This document shows, one piece after another, positions 50,237-58,568 of a DNA stretch of 64,000 bases; the first letter of the stretch is position 1; each line of letters starts with the position of its first letter. The position numbers and the translations under genes were made by a program. The notes under the pieces are model-generated. The model was not told where the DNA came from, made no database searches, and saw nothing but the letters and a program-made list of their open reading frames with translations. Source of the DNA: CADCTQ01 sp963844325 (GTDB taxonomy: Bacteria; Bacteroidota; Bacteroidia; Cytophagales; 172606-1); NCBI GenBank assembly GCA_963844325.1, contig CAWJNV010000002.1, forward strand, positions 310,001 through 374,000. The letters run 5' to 3'.

Positions 50237-51841
50237 ATGGTTGGCCAGCTTGTACGCAATTACCGGATTGAATCGCTGCTCGGCACGGGCGGCATGGGAA
50301 GCGTATACCTGGCCGTGCACACGCAACTGGGGCGGCGCATTGCCATCAAGGTGATTCACCCGGCCCTGGCCCGCAACCCGGTGGTGCGCGAACGGTTCCG
50401 CAACGAGGCCGCGGCCCTGTCGCACCTGCAACACCCCAACATCGTAACCCTCTACGACTATTCGGAGGAAGAAGACGCCCTCTACCTGTTCATGGAATAC
50501 GTGGAGGGCAAAACCCTCGACGATTACATCGGGACCGAGACCGGGCCCGTTCCCGAAGAGAAGGCCGTGCCCCTGTTTGCCCGGCTCCTCGACGCGGTGG
50601 CCTACGCCCACGACCGCGGCGTAATCCACCGCGACATCAAGCCGTCGAACCTGATGGTGAGCGGGGCAGGCAACGCCAAAATCCTCGACTTCGGCATTGC
50701 CAAGATCACCGGGCAGGGCCTCGGGGGGCTCACCAAGGAAGGCACCCGCATGGGCACCGTGCTGTACATGAGTCCCGAGCAGGTACGCGGCGACGTGCTC
50801 GACGCGCGCAGCGACGTGTATTCGCTGGGCGTTACCTTGTTCCAGGCGATGACCGGCCGGCCGCCCTACGACGAGGCCCACCTGACCGAGTACGCCGTCT
50901 ACCAGCGCATTCTCCACGAGCCGCTGCCGCGGATGCGGGAGCTGTACCCGCTGGTGAGCGAACGGATGCAGGCCGTGGTAGACCGGGCCACGGCCAAGGA
51001 CCCCGCCGACCGGTTTCCGGATTGCCACCAGTTCCGGGAAGCCCTGCTGAGCCCCACTTTCCAGGCGGCGGTGCTCACCCCGCCGCCCCTCCCGGAGCCG
51101 CCCGCCGTCCCGCCAACGCCGTTCCGGCCGGAGCCTCAGTCGGCCGGTGCGTGGCGCGAGACAATGGTAATGCCCGAAGCTGTTGCTGCCGAACCGGGGA
51201 CGCCCGAAACGCCGGTTACCGGGGCCCCCCGGCGCCGCGCCGCCACCTGGGTGGGCCTGCTGCTGGCGTCGGCCGTCCTGGTTGCCCTGGTGGGGCTGCT
51301 CATCGCCCTGGCCCCCGGCGACGGCCCGGGCCCGCGCCGCCGCCGGAACGCCGCCACCCGGGAACCGCGGCAGGCCGAAACCACCCGGCCCCGGGAACCC
51401 GAGCCGGCCGAACCGGAAGCGCCGGCGGCCGAAATACCCCCCGATACGGCGTCGGCCGGGGCAGTAACCGACAGCGTACCGGCAACGGAACCGGCCGCCG
51501 ATACGGCGGGGGTGGCCGAAACGCCGCCGGGCCCGCCCAGTGCGGAACAACTGGCAAACATTCACCTGGAATACGAGGCCGTGCCGCCCTCCGGCGAGGC
51601 GTCGCCCACCGACCGGTTTGCCCTCAAGATCGTACTTTCCAACACCGCCGAGGCGCTGGCGTTTGACAACGTAACGCTGAAAATCCGGTTCCTGGGCGAA
51701 AGCGGCCAGGTGCTGGGCACCTACATCTACGAACACGGACGGCTGGAACCCGGGGCCGTGGAGCGGTTCAACGTGGAACGCCGGGTGCAGGCGACCGACG
51801 CCACTTGTGAAGTTTTATCGGCCCAACCTGTCATGCCCTGA
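50237..51841 (+). CDS. Transmembrane Ser/Thr protein kinase (PknB-like)
   Basis: 534 residues. Kinase domain about 9-275: glycine loop LLGTGGMGSVYL, catalytic K38 in AIKVI, HRDIKPSNLM with D133, KILDFGIAKITG with D151 of DFG, activation/P+1 loop MGTVLYMSPEQVRG. Then a Pro-rich linker, one membrane helix (WVGLLLASAVLVALVGLLIALA, about 336-357), another low-complexity segment and a C-terminal periplasmic beta-rich domain (YEAVPPSGEASPTDRFALKI ... RRVQATDATCEVL). The neighbours are the FHA reader and the PP2C phosphatase, giving a complete phospho-signalling unit. What it regulates is unknown; the next gene is an Omp85 protein. Confidence 0.92.
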   Translation: MVGQLVRNYRIESLLGTGGMGSVYLAVHTQLGRRIAIKVIHPALARNPVVRERFRNEAAALSHLQHPNIVTLYDYSEEEDALYLFMEYVEGKTLDDYIGTETGPVPEEKAVPLFARLLDAVAYAHDRGVIHRDIKPSNLMVSGAGNAKILDFGIAKITGQGLGGLTKEGTRMGTVLYMSPEQVRGDVLDARSDVYSLGVTLFQAMTGRPPYDEAHLTEYAVYQRILHEPLPRMRELYPLVSERMQAVVDRATAKDPADRFPDCHQFREALLSPTFQAAVLTPPPLPEPPAVPPTPFRPEPQSAGAWRETMVMPEAVAAEPGTPETPVTGAPRRRAATWVGLLLASAVLVALVGLLIALAPGDGPGPRRRRNAATREPRQAETTRPREPEPAEPEAPAAEIPPDTASAGAVTDSVPATEPAADTAGVAETPPGPPSAEQLANIHLEYEAVPPSGEASPTDRFALKIVLSNTAEALAFDNVTLKIRFLGESGQVLGTYIYEHGRLEPGAVERFNVERRVQATDATCEVLSAQPVMP

Positions 51842-51931
51842 CGCCCGGGTTGCCGCCCGGTAACCGGCACTTTGCGGAAAATTTGGTAAATTGATTGCCC
51901 CGGATTCCATTACCCGGCGAACATCTGATCA

Positions 51932-53338
51932 ATGCTTGCTTTTTTACTGAATCTGTTCTGGCTTGCGGGGGCCGTTGCCCCGGCGGCGAGTCCGTCTGAT
52001 TCGCTCAACGAACCTTTTGTCGTCATTCAGAACATCCGCATCGAGGGAGCCCGCAAGACGCAGCCCCGGCTGATCCTGCGCGAACTCGATTTCCACCAGG
52101 GCGACACCCTGCCGGGCGGCCGGGTGAAGGACATTCTCCAGCAGAACCGCAATAAAATCTTCAATACCAACCTCTTCGTTACCGTGGACCTCACGCTGGA
52201 GCCGGTCGGGGAAGGACGCATCGGCCTGCTCATCCGCGTCACGGAACGGTGGTACATTTTTCCCATGCTCATCTTCGAGCTGGCCGACCGCAATTTCAAC
52301 GAATGGTGGGTAGACCGCAACCGCGACCTGCGGCGGACGCAGTACGGCGTGCGGGTGTCGCACAAGAATTTCCGGGGCCGCGGCGAGGAGTTGCGGGCCA
52401 CCGCCCAGTTCGGCTTCACCAAGCGGTTCGACCTGGGCTACAACATCCGCTACCTCGACCGGGCGCAGAAGAGCGGCCTGGGCTTCGTGGTGTCGTACGC
52501 CGACAACCGGTCCATCGCCTACCGGACCGAGAACAACAAACTGGTGTACTTTGACGACGATTCGCGGGTGCGCGACCGGTTCTACGCGGGCGTGGCTTTT
52601 TCGCACCGGCCCCGCTTTTACGGCAGCCACCGGGTGGAGGCGCGTTTCCACTACAACAAAATTGCCGATACCATTGCCCAACTCAACCCCAACTACTTCC
52701 TCGACGGCCGGACCACCCAGAAGTACGCCTCTTTGTCGTACGCGTTTACCTGGGACCGCCGCGACATTGCCGCCTACCCGCTCAAGGGACACTTGTTCTC
52801 GGTTGACGTGGCGCGGTCGGGCTTTACCCGGGGCGAAGACCTACACCTGACCTCGGCCGGGGTCTACTACGCGTACTACCAGCCCCTGGGCAAGAAGTTT
52901 TACGCCTCGATGGGCCTGCGGGGCCGCGTGACTACGCCGGGCCGGCAGCCGTACCCCAACTACCGGGGCCTGGGCTACGGGTTTGATTACCTGCGCGGCT
53001 ACGAGTACAACGTCATTGACGGGCAGCATTTCGGGCTGGCAAAGTTCGGCCTCAAGCGGCAACTGTTTTCAATTGAATACACCATTCCCAACCCGTTCGG
53101 GCTGGAGCAGTTCCAGACGGTGCCCATCGCCATGTTCGTGACTTCGTACGCCGACGCCGGGTACGTGTATGCTCCCCTCAGCACCTCCGAGACCAACCTG
53201 CTCGACAACAAGCTGCTTTACGGCGGCGGCCTGGGCATCGACATCGTGACGTTCTACAACGTGGTGTTCCGGATGAACTACTCCATCAACCGCCAGGGCA
53301 ACAAGGGCTTCTTCCTGCACTTCGTACGGGATATATAA
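51932..53338 (+). CDS. BamA/Omp85-family outer membrane protein (POTRA plus surface-antigen barrel)
   Basis: 468 residues. A short signal sequence (about 1-20) is followed by one POTRA-like region (VIQNIRIEGARKTQPRLILRELDFHQGD ... DILQQNRNKIFNTNLFVTVDL, about 30-110) and a 16-strand-type surface-antigen barrel (NFRGRGEELRATAQFGFTKR, TWDRRDIAAYPLKGHLFSVD, LRGYEYNVIDGQHFGLAKF) ending RQGNKGFFLHFVRDI. It has fewer POTRA domains than true BamA, so it is probably a specialised member, for example a patatin-free PlpD-type or TamA-like barrel. Located after the kinase with 90 bases between, same strand. Confidence 0.85.
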   Translation: MLAFLLNLFWLAGAVAPAASPSDSLNEPFVVIQNIRIEGARKTQPRLILRELDFHQGDTLPGGRVKDILQQNRNKIFNTNLFVTVDLTLEPVGEGRIGLLIRVTERWYIFPMLIFELADRNFNEWWVDRNRDLRRTQYGVRVSHKNFRGRGEELRATAQFGFTKRFDLGYNIRYLDRAQKSGLGFVVSYADNRSIAYRTENNKLVYFDDDSRVRDRFYAGVAFSHRPRFYGSHRVEARFHYNKIADTIAQLNPNYFLDGRTTQKYASLSYAFTWDRRDIAAYPLKGHLFSVDVARSGFTRGEDLHLTSAGVYYAYYQPLGKKFYASMGLRGRVTTPGRQPYPNYRGLGYGFDYLRGYEYNVIDGQHFGLAKFGLKRQLFSIEYTIPNPFGLEQFQTVPIAMFVTSYADAGYVYAPLSTSETNLLDNKLLYGGGLGIDIVTFYNVVFRMNYSINRQGNKGFFLHFVRDI

Positions 53339-53342
53339 TCAT

Positions 53343-53395
53343 AAGGGAGACCGGAGACGGGAGGAGGGGAGACCGGAGGAGGGATCGGGAAGTCA
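53343..53395. repeat. Single arm, GGAGACCGGAGG family
   Basis: GGGAGACCGGAGACGGGAGG words ending in GGATCGGGAAG, matching the junction seen at 6216-6226 and 20440-20450. No second arm is nearby. Confidence 0.65.
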
Positions 53396-53448
53396 GGTTT
53401 GGGCGGGGAGTGGGGATGAGCCGGCGAGAAGGACAATACAAACAACTT

Positions 53449-53545
53449 AACCGCAAGGGGCGCAAAGGAGACGCAAAGACCGCAAGGGTACGCGTACTGC
53501 TTTGCGCCCTTTGCGGTTTTTCTTTGCAATCCTTGCGTAGCGCAA
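53449..53545. repeat. CGCAAAGG-word hairpin
   Basis: AACCGCAAGGGGCGCAAAG (about 53449-53468) pairs with CTTTGCGCCCTTTGCGGTTT (about 53501-53520); related CGCAAAG/CTTTGCG words continue to 53545 and reappear at 53897-53970. It is another member of the tandem-word palindrome class. Confidence 0.7.
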
Positions 53546-53596
53546 GTAGCGCCTAGCGGTACAGGTCGCATGGCGGGAAGGGGTCGCCTCGCGAGG

Positions 53597-53875
53597 AGGC
53601 GTCGCGTCGCGGCTCCCCTCCTCGGAGGGGTTAGGGGGTGGGTTTACTTACATGAGACGTGTTACCAAGGGATCATCGCAAGGCGTGTTTGTGAAATGGG
53701 GAATCCGTAGGGTCGGCAGAATCGGCAGAAAGGATTGCACTGGCGTAGGGCCGGGAAGAACCTGCCTCCACCTCCTTTTGGGGTAGCTCAATGTGGTGAT
53801 CCCCAAGTAACTTATAGGCTGTAGGTAAACCCACCCCCTAACCCCTCCGAGGAGGGGAGCCGCGACGCGACGCCT
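53597..53875. mobile_element. MITE-like element with 55-bp terminal inverted repeats
   Basis: The ends 53597-53651 and 53821-53875 are inverted copies of 55 bases with one mismatch (starting AGGCGTCGCGTCGCGGCTCC). Each end also contains the self-complementary CCCCTCCTCGGAGGGG. The 169-base centre encodes nothing recognisable. No clear target-site duplication was seen. A non-autonomous transposon or a very long hairpin are both possible. Confidence 0.65.
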
Positions 53876-54444
53876 TCCCGCAACGCGGCCCTTTCTGCTT
53901 TGCGGCCTTTGTGCTCCTCCTTTGCGTCTTTGCGCGAAACCCGCCTTTGCGCGAAACCTCCGTGGTAAACCTGCCCGAAAGCACGATTTTCTTGTTCAAT
54001 GTTACAAATGAGCCACCCGCACGGGAACTGCACGGTTTTTTGGGTGGCTTTTCTACTGCAACTGCCGCCGTTCCGGCTTTTAATCCAACGATTTGTATCT
54101 GATTATCAATGACTTGCATTCTGTAGCCCGGCAAGTGGAGGCATTGGCGCGGCTGGTGCGGCGGCCTGCTTTCCGCGGATAATGGCGTGTAATAACTGTT
54201 ACGATTTTAAAATTTTCCGGAACAAATAGTTACCATTTCGGCCCCCGGTGAATTTAAGTACGATTCGGGTCAAAAACGCCCGGTACTTTCCTTCACCTAA
54301 ACACCCAGTAAACCAACGGTCTCAACTACCGGGGCGACGGCCCCGCCGGCGACAGCTTTGCCTAATGCCGCCGTAGCAATACCCGGGCAACCCAACACAA
54401 GCAGTTGTCAACTAAAAAAAGTGAGCAACCAAACGTAGAATCGC

Positions 54445-57366
54445 ATGAAACAAGTGTACACCCAACAGAAAGAAACCCAGACTGCCTCGGTAAGGGCCCA
54501 CGTGAAGGCGTGGGTGCTCTTCATCGGGTTCCTGGTGTGGCTCGTGGCCGTGAAGGAAACCTTCGGCCAATCCGCCAACAGCAGCGCCAACAAGGCCAAC
54601 ACCCGCCTCACCGAGCTTTCGCCCCTGGCGGGAGCCTGTAACATCCAGGTGTCGGCCGCTTTGCAGTACATGGACGGACAAGGCAGATACAAGTCATTCG
54701 CCCTCATGCAGAGCCAGCAGATCACCTTCCGGCTGCGGGACGTGAACAAAGTAATAGTCGCTTCCGCCGTCGGCACGACCAATGGCAACGGGGTAGCTAC
54801 CGCCCAACTGGACGTACCTGCCACGGCCGTGCAACTGGAAGCCGAATACGCGGGCGGCGACCTGTACAAGAAGACTTCCCTGACCGTTGACTTTAAAGTA
54901 GAAGATAAAATTGCGCCGGTCGTATCCGCCAGAAGCGGGGTGACGCTGGCCCTCGACGACGCCGGGAAAGCAACCCTGACCGTAGCCAACGTGGTGAGCG
55001 CCCCCAGCAGCGACGCCTGCGGCATCAAGAGCGAAGTGCTGAGCCGGACGGCTTTCGACTGCGCCGGCAAGGGCACCCACACCGTAAAACTCACCGTGAC
55101 CGACCACTACAACAACGTTACCGAACGGGACGTGACCGTAACCGTGGTGGACCACATGGCCCCGGTGCCGGCCGTAGCCAGCCTGCCCGTACTCACGGGT
55201 GAATGTTCGGTAAAAGCAACGGCCCCCCAGGCCCTCGACAACTGCGCCGGCCTCCTGACCGCCGCAACCACGAGCCCCCTCGAATACACGCAGCAGGGCA
55301 GCTACATCATTACCTGGCGGTACAACGACGGCAACGGCAACGTGACCGAGCAGCAGCAGCAGGTGGTGGTAAAAGACGAGACCAACCCCGTAATCACCGA
55401 CGTGCCGGCTGACCTGACCGTTGCCGCCGGCGCCAACTGCCAGACCGCGGTAAGCTGGGCAGCCCCCAAGGCCGCCGACAACTGCGAACTGGTAAGCTTT
55501 ACTCCCGACGTAGCCCCCGGCACGATCTTCGGCCTGGGCACCCGCAAAGTAACCTATACCGCCACCGACAAGGCCGGCAACGTCAGCAAAGCCTCCTTCC
55601 TGGTAACGGTGGAAGACAAAACGGCCCCCGCCGTGGCAGTGAAGAACACGACCCTCGCCCTCGACGGCAACGGCAATGCCACCCTCGCCCTGGATTCGGT
55701 ACGGGTGAGCAGCACCGACAACTGCGGCATCCTGGCCGAAGTACTGAGCCAAACCGCCTTTGACTGCTCCCACGTGGGTACCAGCGCCGTAACCCTCACC
55801 GTCACCGACAACAACGGCAACGTGACCCAAAAGACCGTAACGGTAACGGTACAAGACAAGATCGCCCCCAACGTGCAGACCCGGCCGGCGACCCTGCAAC
55901 TGGTTGACAATGGCACCGCTTTGCTCTCCCTGAACCACGTACGGGTGAGCAGCACCGACAACTGCGACATCCGGAGCGAAGTGCTGAGCCAAACCGCCTT
56001 CGGCTGCGACAACCTGGGTGACAACCAGGTACTGCTGACGGTAACCGATGTGCACGGCAACGTGACTACCACCGAGGTGATCGTAACAGTGGAAGACAAG
56101 ACCTTCCCGGCCATCCACGGGATGCCCGCCAACGTGACCCTGCTGGCCGGCGCCAACTGCCAGGCCGTCGCCTCCTGGATCGAGCCCACCTTCTCCGACA
56201 ACTGCGGCATCAAAATCTCCGGCGCGAATCATCCTTCCGGTTCGGCCTTCGGGCTGGGCGTCACCACGGTAACCTACAAGGTGGAAGACAACTCGGGCAA
56301 CGTGAGCGAAGCTTCCTTCACGGTAACCGTTACCAACGCCGCCCCCCAGCTTACGCAGATTGAAGCCCCCGCCACCCCGGTAGCCGTGATCAATGCGGTG
56401 CCCGTGCGCATCGGGTTTGCCGACAACAACTTAATGAGTGCCGTGATCGAGTGGGGCGACGGATCATCGTCCAGCTACGCGGCCGACAACGGGAGCCCCG
56501 TGATTGCCGGCAGCCACACTTATGCCATGCCCGGCCTGTACAGCCTCAAAGTGACCCTGACCGACGCCTGCGGTGCGCAAGCCTCCGGTACCTACGAATA
56601 CGTAATGGTGAATGCACCCGCCGACGGCTTCATCACGGGGGGCGGCTGGATCAACTCCCCCGCCGGCGCCCTGACCGGATCGGGTGCCATGGGCAAAGCC
56701 AGCTACGGCTTCAACGCCAGGTATAACCCCGCCACGGGAATCTCTTCGGGCAGCGCCACGTTCGACTTCCCCGCCGGCGCCCTGAACTTCGCCAGCACCC
56801 GCATCGATTGGCTGGTCGTAGCGGACGCCAGGGCCTGGATCAAAGGCGCGGGTACGGTCAACGGCGTGAGTGGATACAGCTTCCTGCTTTCGGCCGTAGA
56901 CAGCGAACTGAACGGCTACCGCAACGCCGATACCTTCCGGATGCAGATCTGGAACCAGAACGGCGCCCTGGTGTACGACAACCAGGTGAACGCGCCCCGC
57001 AACGCCCCCGCCGCCCAGGTAATTGCCGGTGGCTCCATCGTGGTGCACAAGGCGAAAGAAACTGCCGCCGCCTCTTCGAACCGCCTGGCGAACGGCGCAA
57101 CGGGTACCGAGAAAGTGTCCCTCGGCCTGAAAGCCTACCCCAACCCGTCGGCCGGCAACTTCACGGTGACCGCCAATGAAACCCTGACCGCCGACGCCCA
57201 GGTAACGGTGCTCGACCTGCGCGGCCAGCCGGTGTACCGCGGGGTGCTCGAAGCCAACGGAGGCCGCACGCTGGAAGTGAACCTGGCGGGCAAGCAGACG
57301 GGCCTGTACGTGGTGCAGGTGCAGGCAGGCGGACAGCGGGAAGTGCTTAAGCTGGTGAAGCAGTAA
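54445..57366 (+). CDS. Large secreted protein: Ig-like/HYR repeats, PKD-like domain, T9SS type A sorting domain
   Basis: 973 residues. A long signal peptide with hydrophobic core AWVLFIGFLVWLVAV is followed by beta-sandwich repeats: three ~75-residue repeats ending in S.TDNCGI..EVLSQTAFDC-type blocks (starts near 54945, 55650 and 55890), two HYR domains (LTVAAGANCQTAVSWAAP and VTLLAGANCQAVASWIEP), a PKD-like domain (VIEWGDGSSSSYA ... GLYSLKVTLTDACG) and a post-COAP-like domain (DGFITGGGWINSPAGALTGS). The C-terminal LGLKAYPNPSAGNFTVTANE ... TGLYVVQVQAGGQREVLKLV is a type A sorting signal for type IX secretion. So it is exported across the outer membrane and anchored, probably as an adhesin or matrix protein. 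Confidence 0.92.
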   Translation: MKQVYTQQKETQTASVRAHVKAWVLFIGFLVWLVAVKETFGQSANSSANKANTRLTELSPLAGACNIQVSAALQYMDGQGRYKSFALMQSQQITFRLRDVNKVIVASAVGTTNGNGVATAQLDVPATAVQLEAEYAGGDLYKKTSLTVDFKVEDKIAPVVSARSGVTLALDDAGKATLTVANVVSAPSSDACGIKSEVLSRTAFDCAGKGTHTVKLTVTDHYNNVTERDVTVTVVDHMAPVPAVASLPVLTGECSVKATAPQALDNCAGLLTAATTSPLEYTQQGSYIITWRYNDGNGNVTEQQQQVVVKDETNPVITDVPADLTVAAGANCQTAVSWAAPKAADNCELVSFTPDVAPGTIFGLGTRKVTYTATDKAGNVSKASFLVTVEDKTAPAVAVKNTTLALDGNGNATLALDSVRVSSTDNCGILAEVLSQTAFDCSHVGTSAVTLTVTDNNGNVTQKTVTVTVQDKIAPNVQTRPATLQLVDNGTALLSLNHVRVSSTDNCDIRSEVLSQTAFGCDNLGDNQVLLTVTDVHGNVTTTEVIVTVEDKTFPAIHGMPANVTLLAGANCQAVASWIEPTFSDNCGIKISGANHPSGSAFGLGVTTVTYKVEDNSGNVSEASFTVTVTNAAPQLTQIEAPATPVAVINAVPVRIGFADNNLMSAVIEWGDGSSSSYAADNGSPVIAGSHTYAMPGLYSLKVTLTDACGAQASGTYEYVMVNAPADGFITGGGWINSPAGALTGSGAMGKASYGFNARYNPATGISSGSATFDFPAGALNFASTRIDWLVVADARAWIKGAGTVNGVSGYSFLLSAVDSELNGYRNADTFRMQIWNQNGALVYDNQVNAPRNAPAAQVIAGGSIVVHKAKETAAASSNRLANGATGTEKVSLGLKAYPNPSAGNFTVTANETLTADAQVTVLDLRGQPVYRGVLEANGGRTLEVNLAGKQTGLYVVQVQAGGQREVLKLVKQ

Positions 57367-57489
57367 GCAAGACCCCTCCGCAGATACCCTGTAATCCTGA
57401 TTGGCAATGACATGGCTTGCCGGTGCGGGGCCAACACACCCGGCCGGCGGAAAGCAAAGACAATATGTTACACTTGTGTTGCTACCGGA

Positions 57490-57520
57490 AAAGCCCGGCT
57501 CGATGAGCCGGGCTTTTTTT
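57490..57520 (+). terminator. Terminator after the HYR/T9SS protein gene
   Basis: AAGCCCGGCTC (57491-57501) pairs with AGCCGGGCTT around loop GATG and is followed by a run of T to 57520. Confidence 0.93.
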
Positions 57521-58568
57521 CGTGGGTACCCAGGTAGGGCAGGGCACCAGTGGCGTCAAGACTGGCGTGGTGAGCGGCACGGGGCGTGGCTGGCATGGTT
57601 GAAAATGCAGCCCGATTCCCAGCAAGGCCGCACCTCATGTGCCCGCCGTGTGGCAACTTAGGCGATGCCCCTGTTCGTGCTGCATTTCAAACTACGCCAG
57701 CGAGACGAATACTACTTCAGTGCGGTTGGTGGGGGATGACCTTCTTTTCACCCGATTTACGACCACTCCTCAGGTAAATTAACTAAAGCGGTAATTTTTT
57801 ACGCCCGCCGTGGCCCCCGTCCGGCACCCGGTGCAAGAGACTGCCCGGCCGCAACGCTGCTGCCGTGGCCCGTGCACCGGCGGGCCGCCGCCGCAACACC
57901 TCCCGCGAAGACCCTACCCGTGTAAGAAAACGGGTGCTTATAAAAAATACTGAGCATAAAAGTTACCAAATACGGCCCCGGGGGATACAGGAATGCAGAC
58001 ATGGGAGGGGGTGAAGACAGAATTGTCAGTAAAGCATAAGTACCATTTTAGCGTGATTTACAATTTTGTAAATAATTCGCTTAGTGGCTGATTACGTAGT
58101 AGTTAACCTTTTTTTGGGGACGCATTCTTTTTAAAAAAAATCATAAAGAAACCGGTCATTTCACTTTATTCTGTTCCATGCTTCCCGTAGCTTTACTATC
58201 ACGAGTGACATTTACTACTGTAACCTTAATCAACCGTTATTGCATTGAACTTTACACCCACTTTTCCCGGCTGCTGCGGGCTCCTGCGGTTCGTTTCGCG
58301 TGGGGCGGCAAGCGGCGACCCGAGTACAATTACCTCCCCAAAAACCAACTGACCGATTCGACGCCGGAGCCCGATGAAGCCCGTTCCTGGCGTAGCCGCG
58401 CCATGGACCGCGCCTGCCCGGGGTACGCCCCGGCAAACGGGGACCAGGCTGCCCGCCGCGGGTACGCCGCCCTGCCCGATCCCCGACACGACAACACCCA
58501 TTACGCATCTCCCGATACCCTGATCCCATAATCCTCTCCCTGAATTCTAAATTTCTACCCTGATCACT
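57521..58568. other. Intergenic region upstream of the YDG-repeat protein; no supported gene
   Basis: A frame at 58178-58531 is open but has no features and is not convincing as a protein. The 57940-58170 part is A/T-rich and holds the palindrome ATTTACAATTTTGTAAAT at 58056-58073, which could be an operator in the promoter region. The following 400 bases are G+C-rich and would be a long untranslated leader if transcription starts near 58150. I recognise no known riboswitch in it. Confidence 0.45.
58056..58073. promoter_or_regulatory. Perfect palindrome ATTTACAA-TT-TTGTAAAT
   Basis: Two perfect 8-base half-sites with a 2-base centre in the A/T-rich region before the YDG-repeat gene. Typical size for a dimeric repressor or activator site; the binding protein is unknown. 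Confidence 0.35.

Larger units (their letters stand above)
53339..54444. other. Large repeat-rich intergenic region
   Basis: This 1.1-kb spacer holds GGGAGACCGGAGACGGGAGG words (53343-53393), a CGCAAAG-type hairpin (arms about 53449-53468 and 53500-53520), a 279-base element with 55-bp inverted ends, CTTTGCGTCTTTGCGCGAAAC words (53897-53970), and a quiet stretch 54100-54444 acting as leader of the next gene. No open frame here has recognisable features on either strand. Confidence 0.7.

Noticed and set aside
54301..54420. Riboswitch (c-di-GMP-like) before the HYR protein gene
   Set aside because: Some paired G+C-rich segments are present, but the conserved core bases and tetraloop-receptor pattern could not be found.
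58178..58531. 117-codon frame upstream of the YDG-repeat gene
   Set aside because: No domain, signal or coding-like pattern; its rightward part is Arg/Pro/Asp-rich like random high-G+C translation. Left as possible leader sequence.
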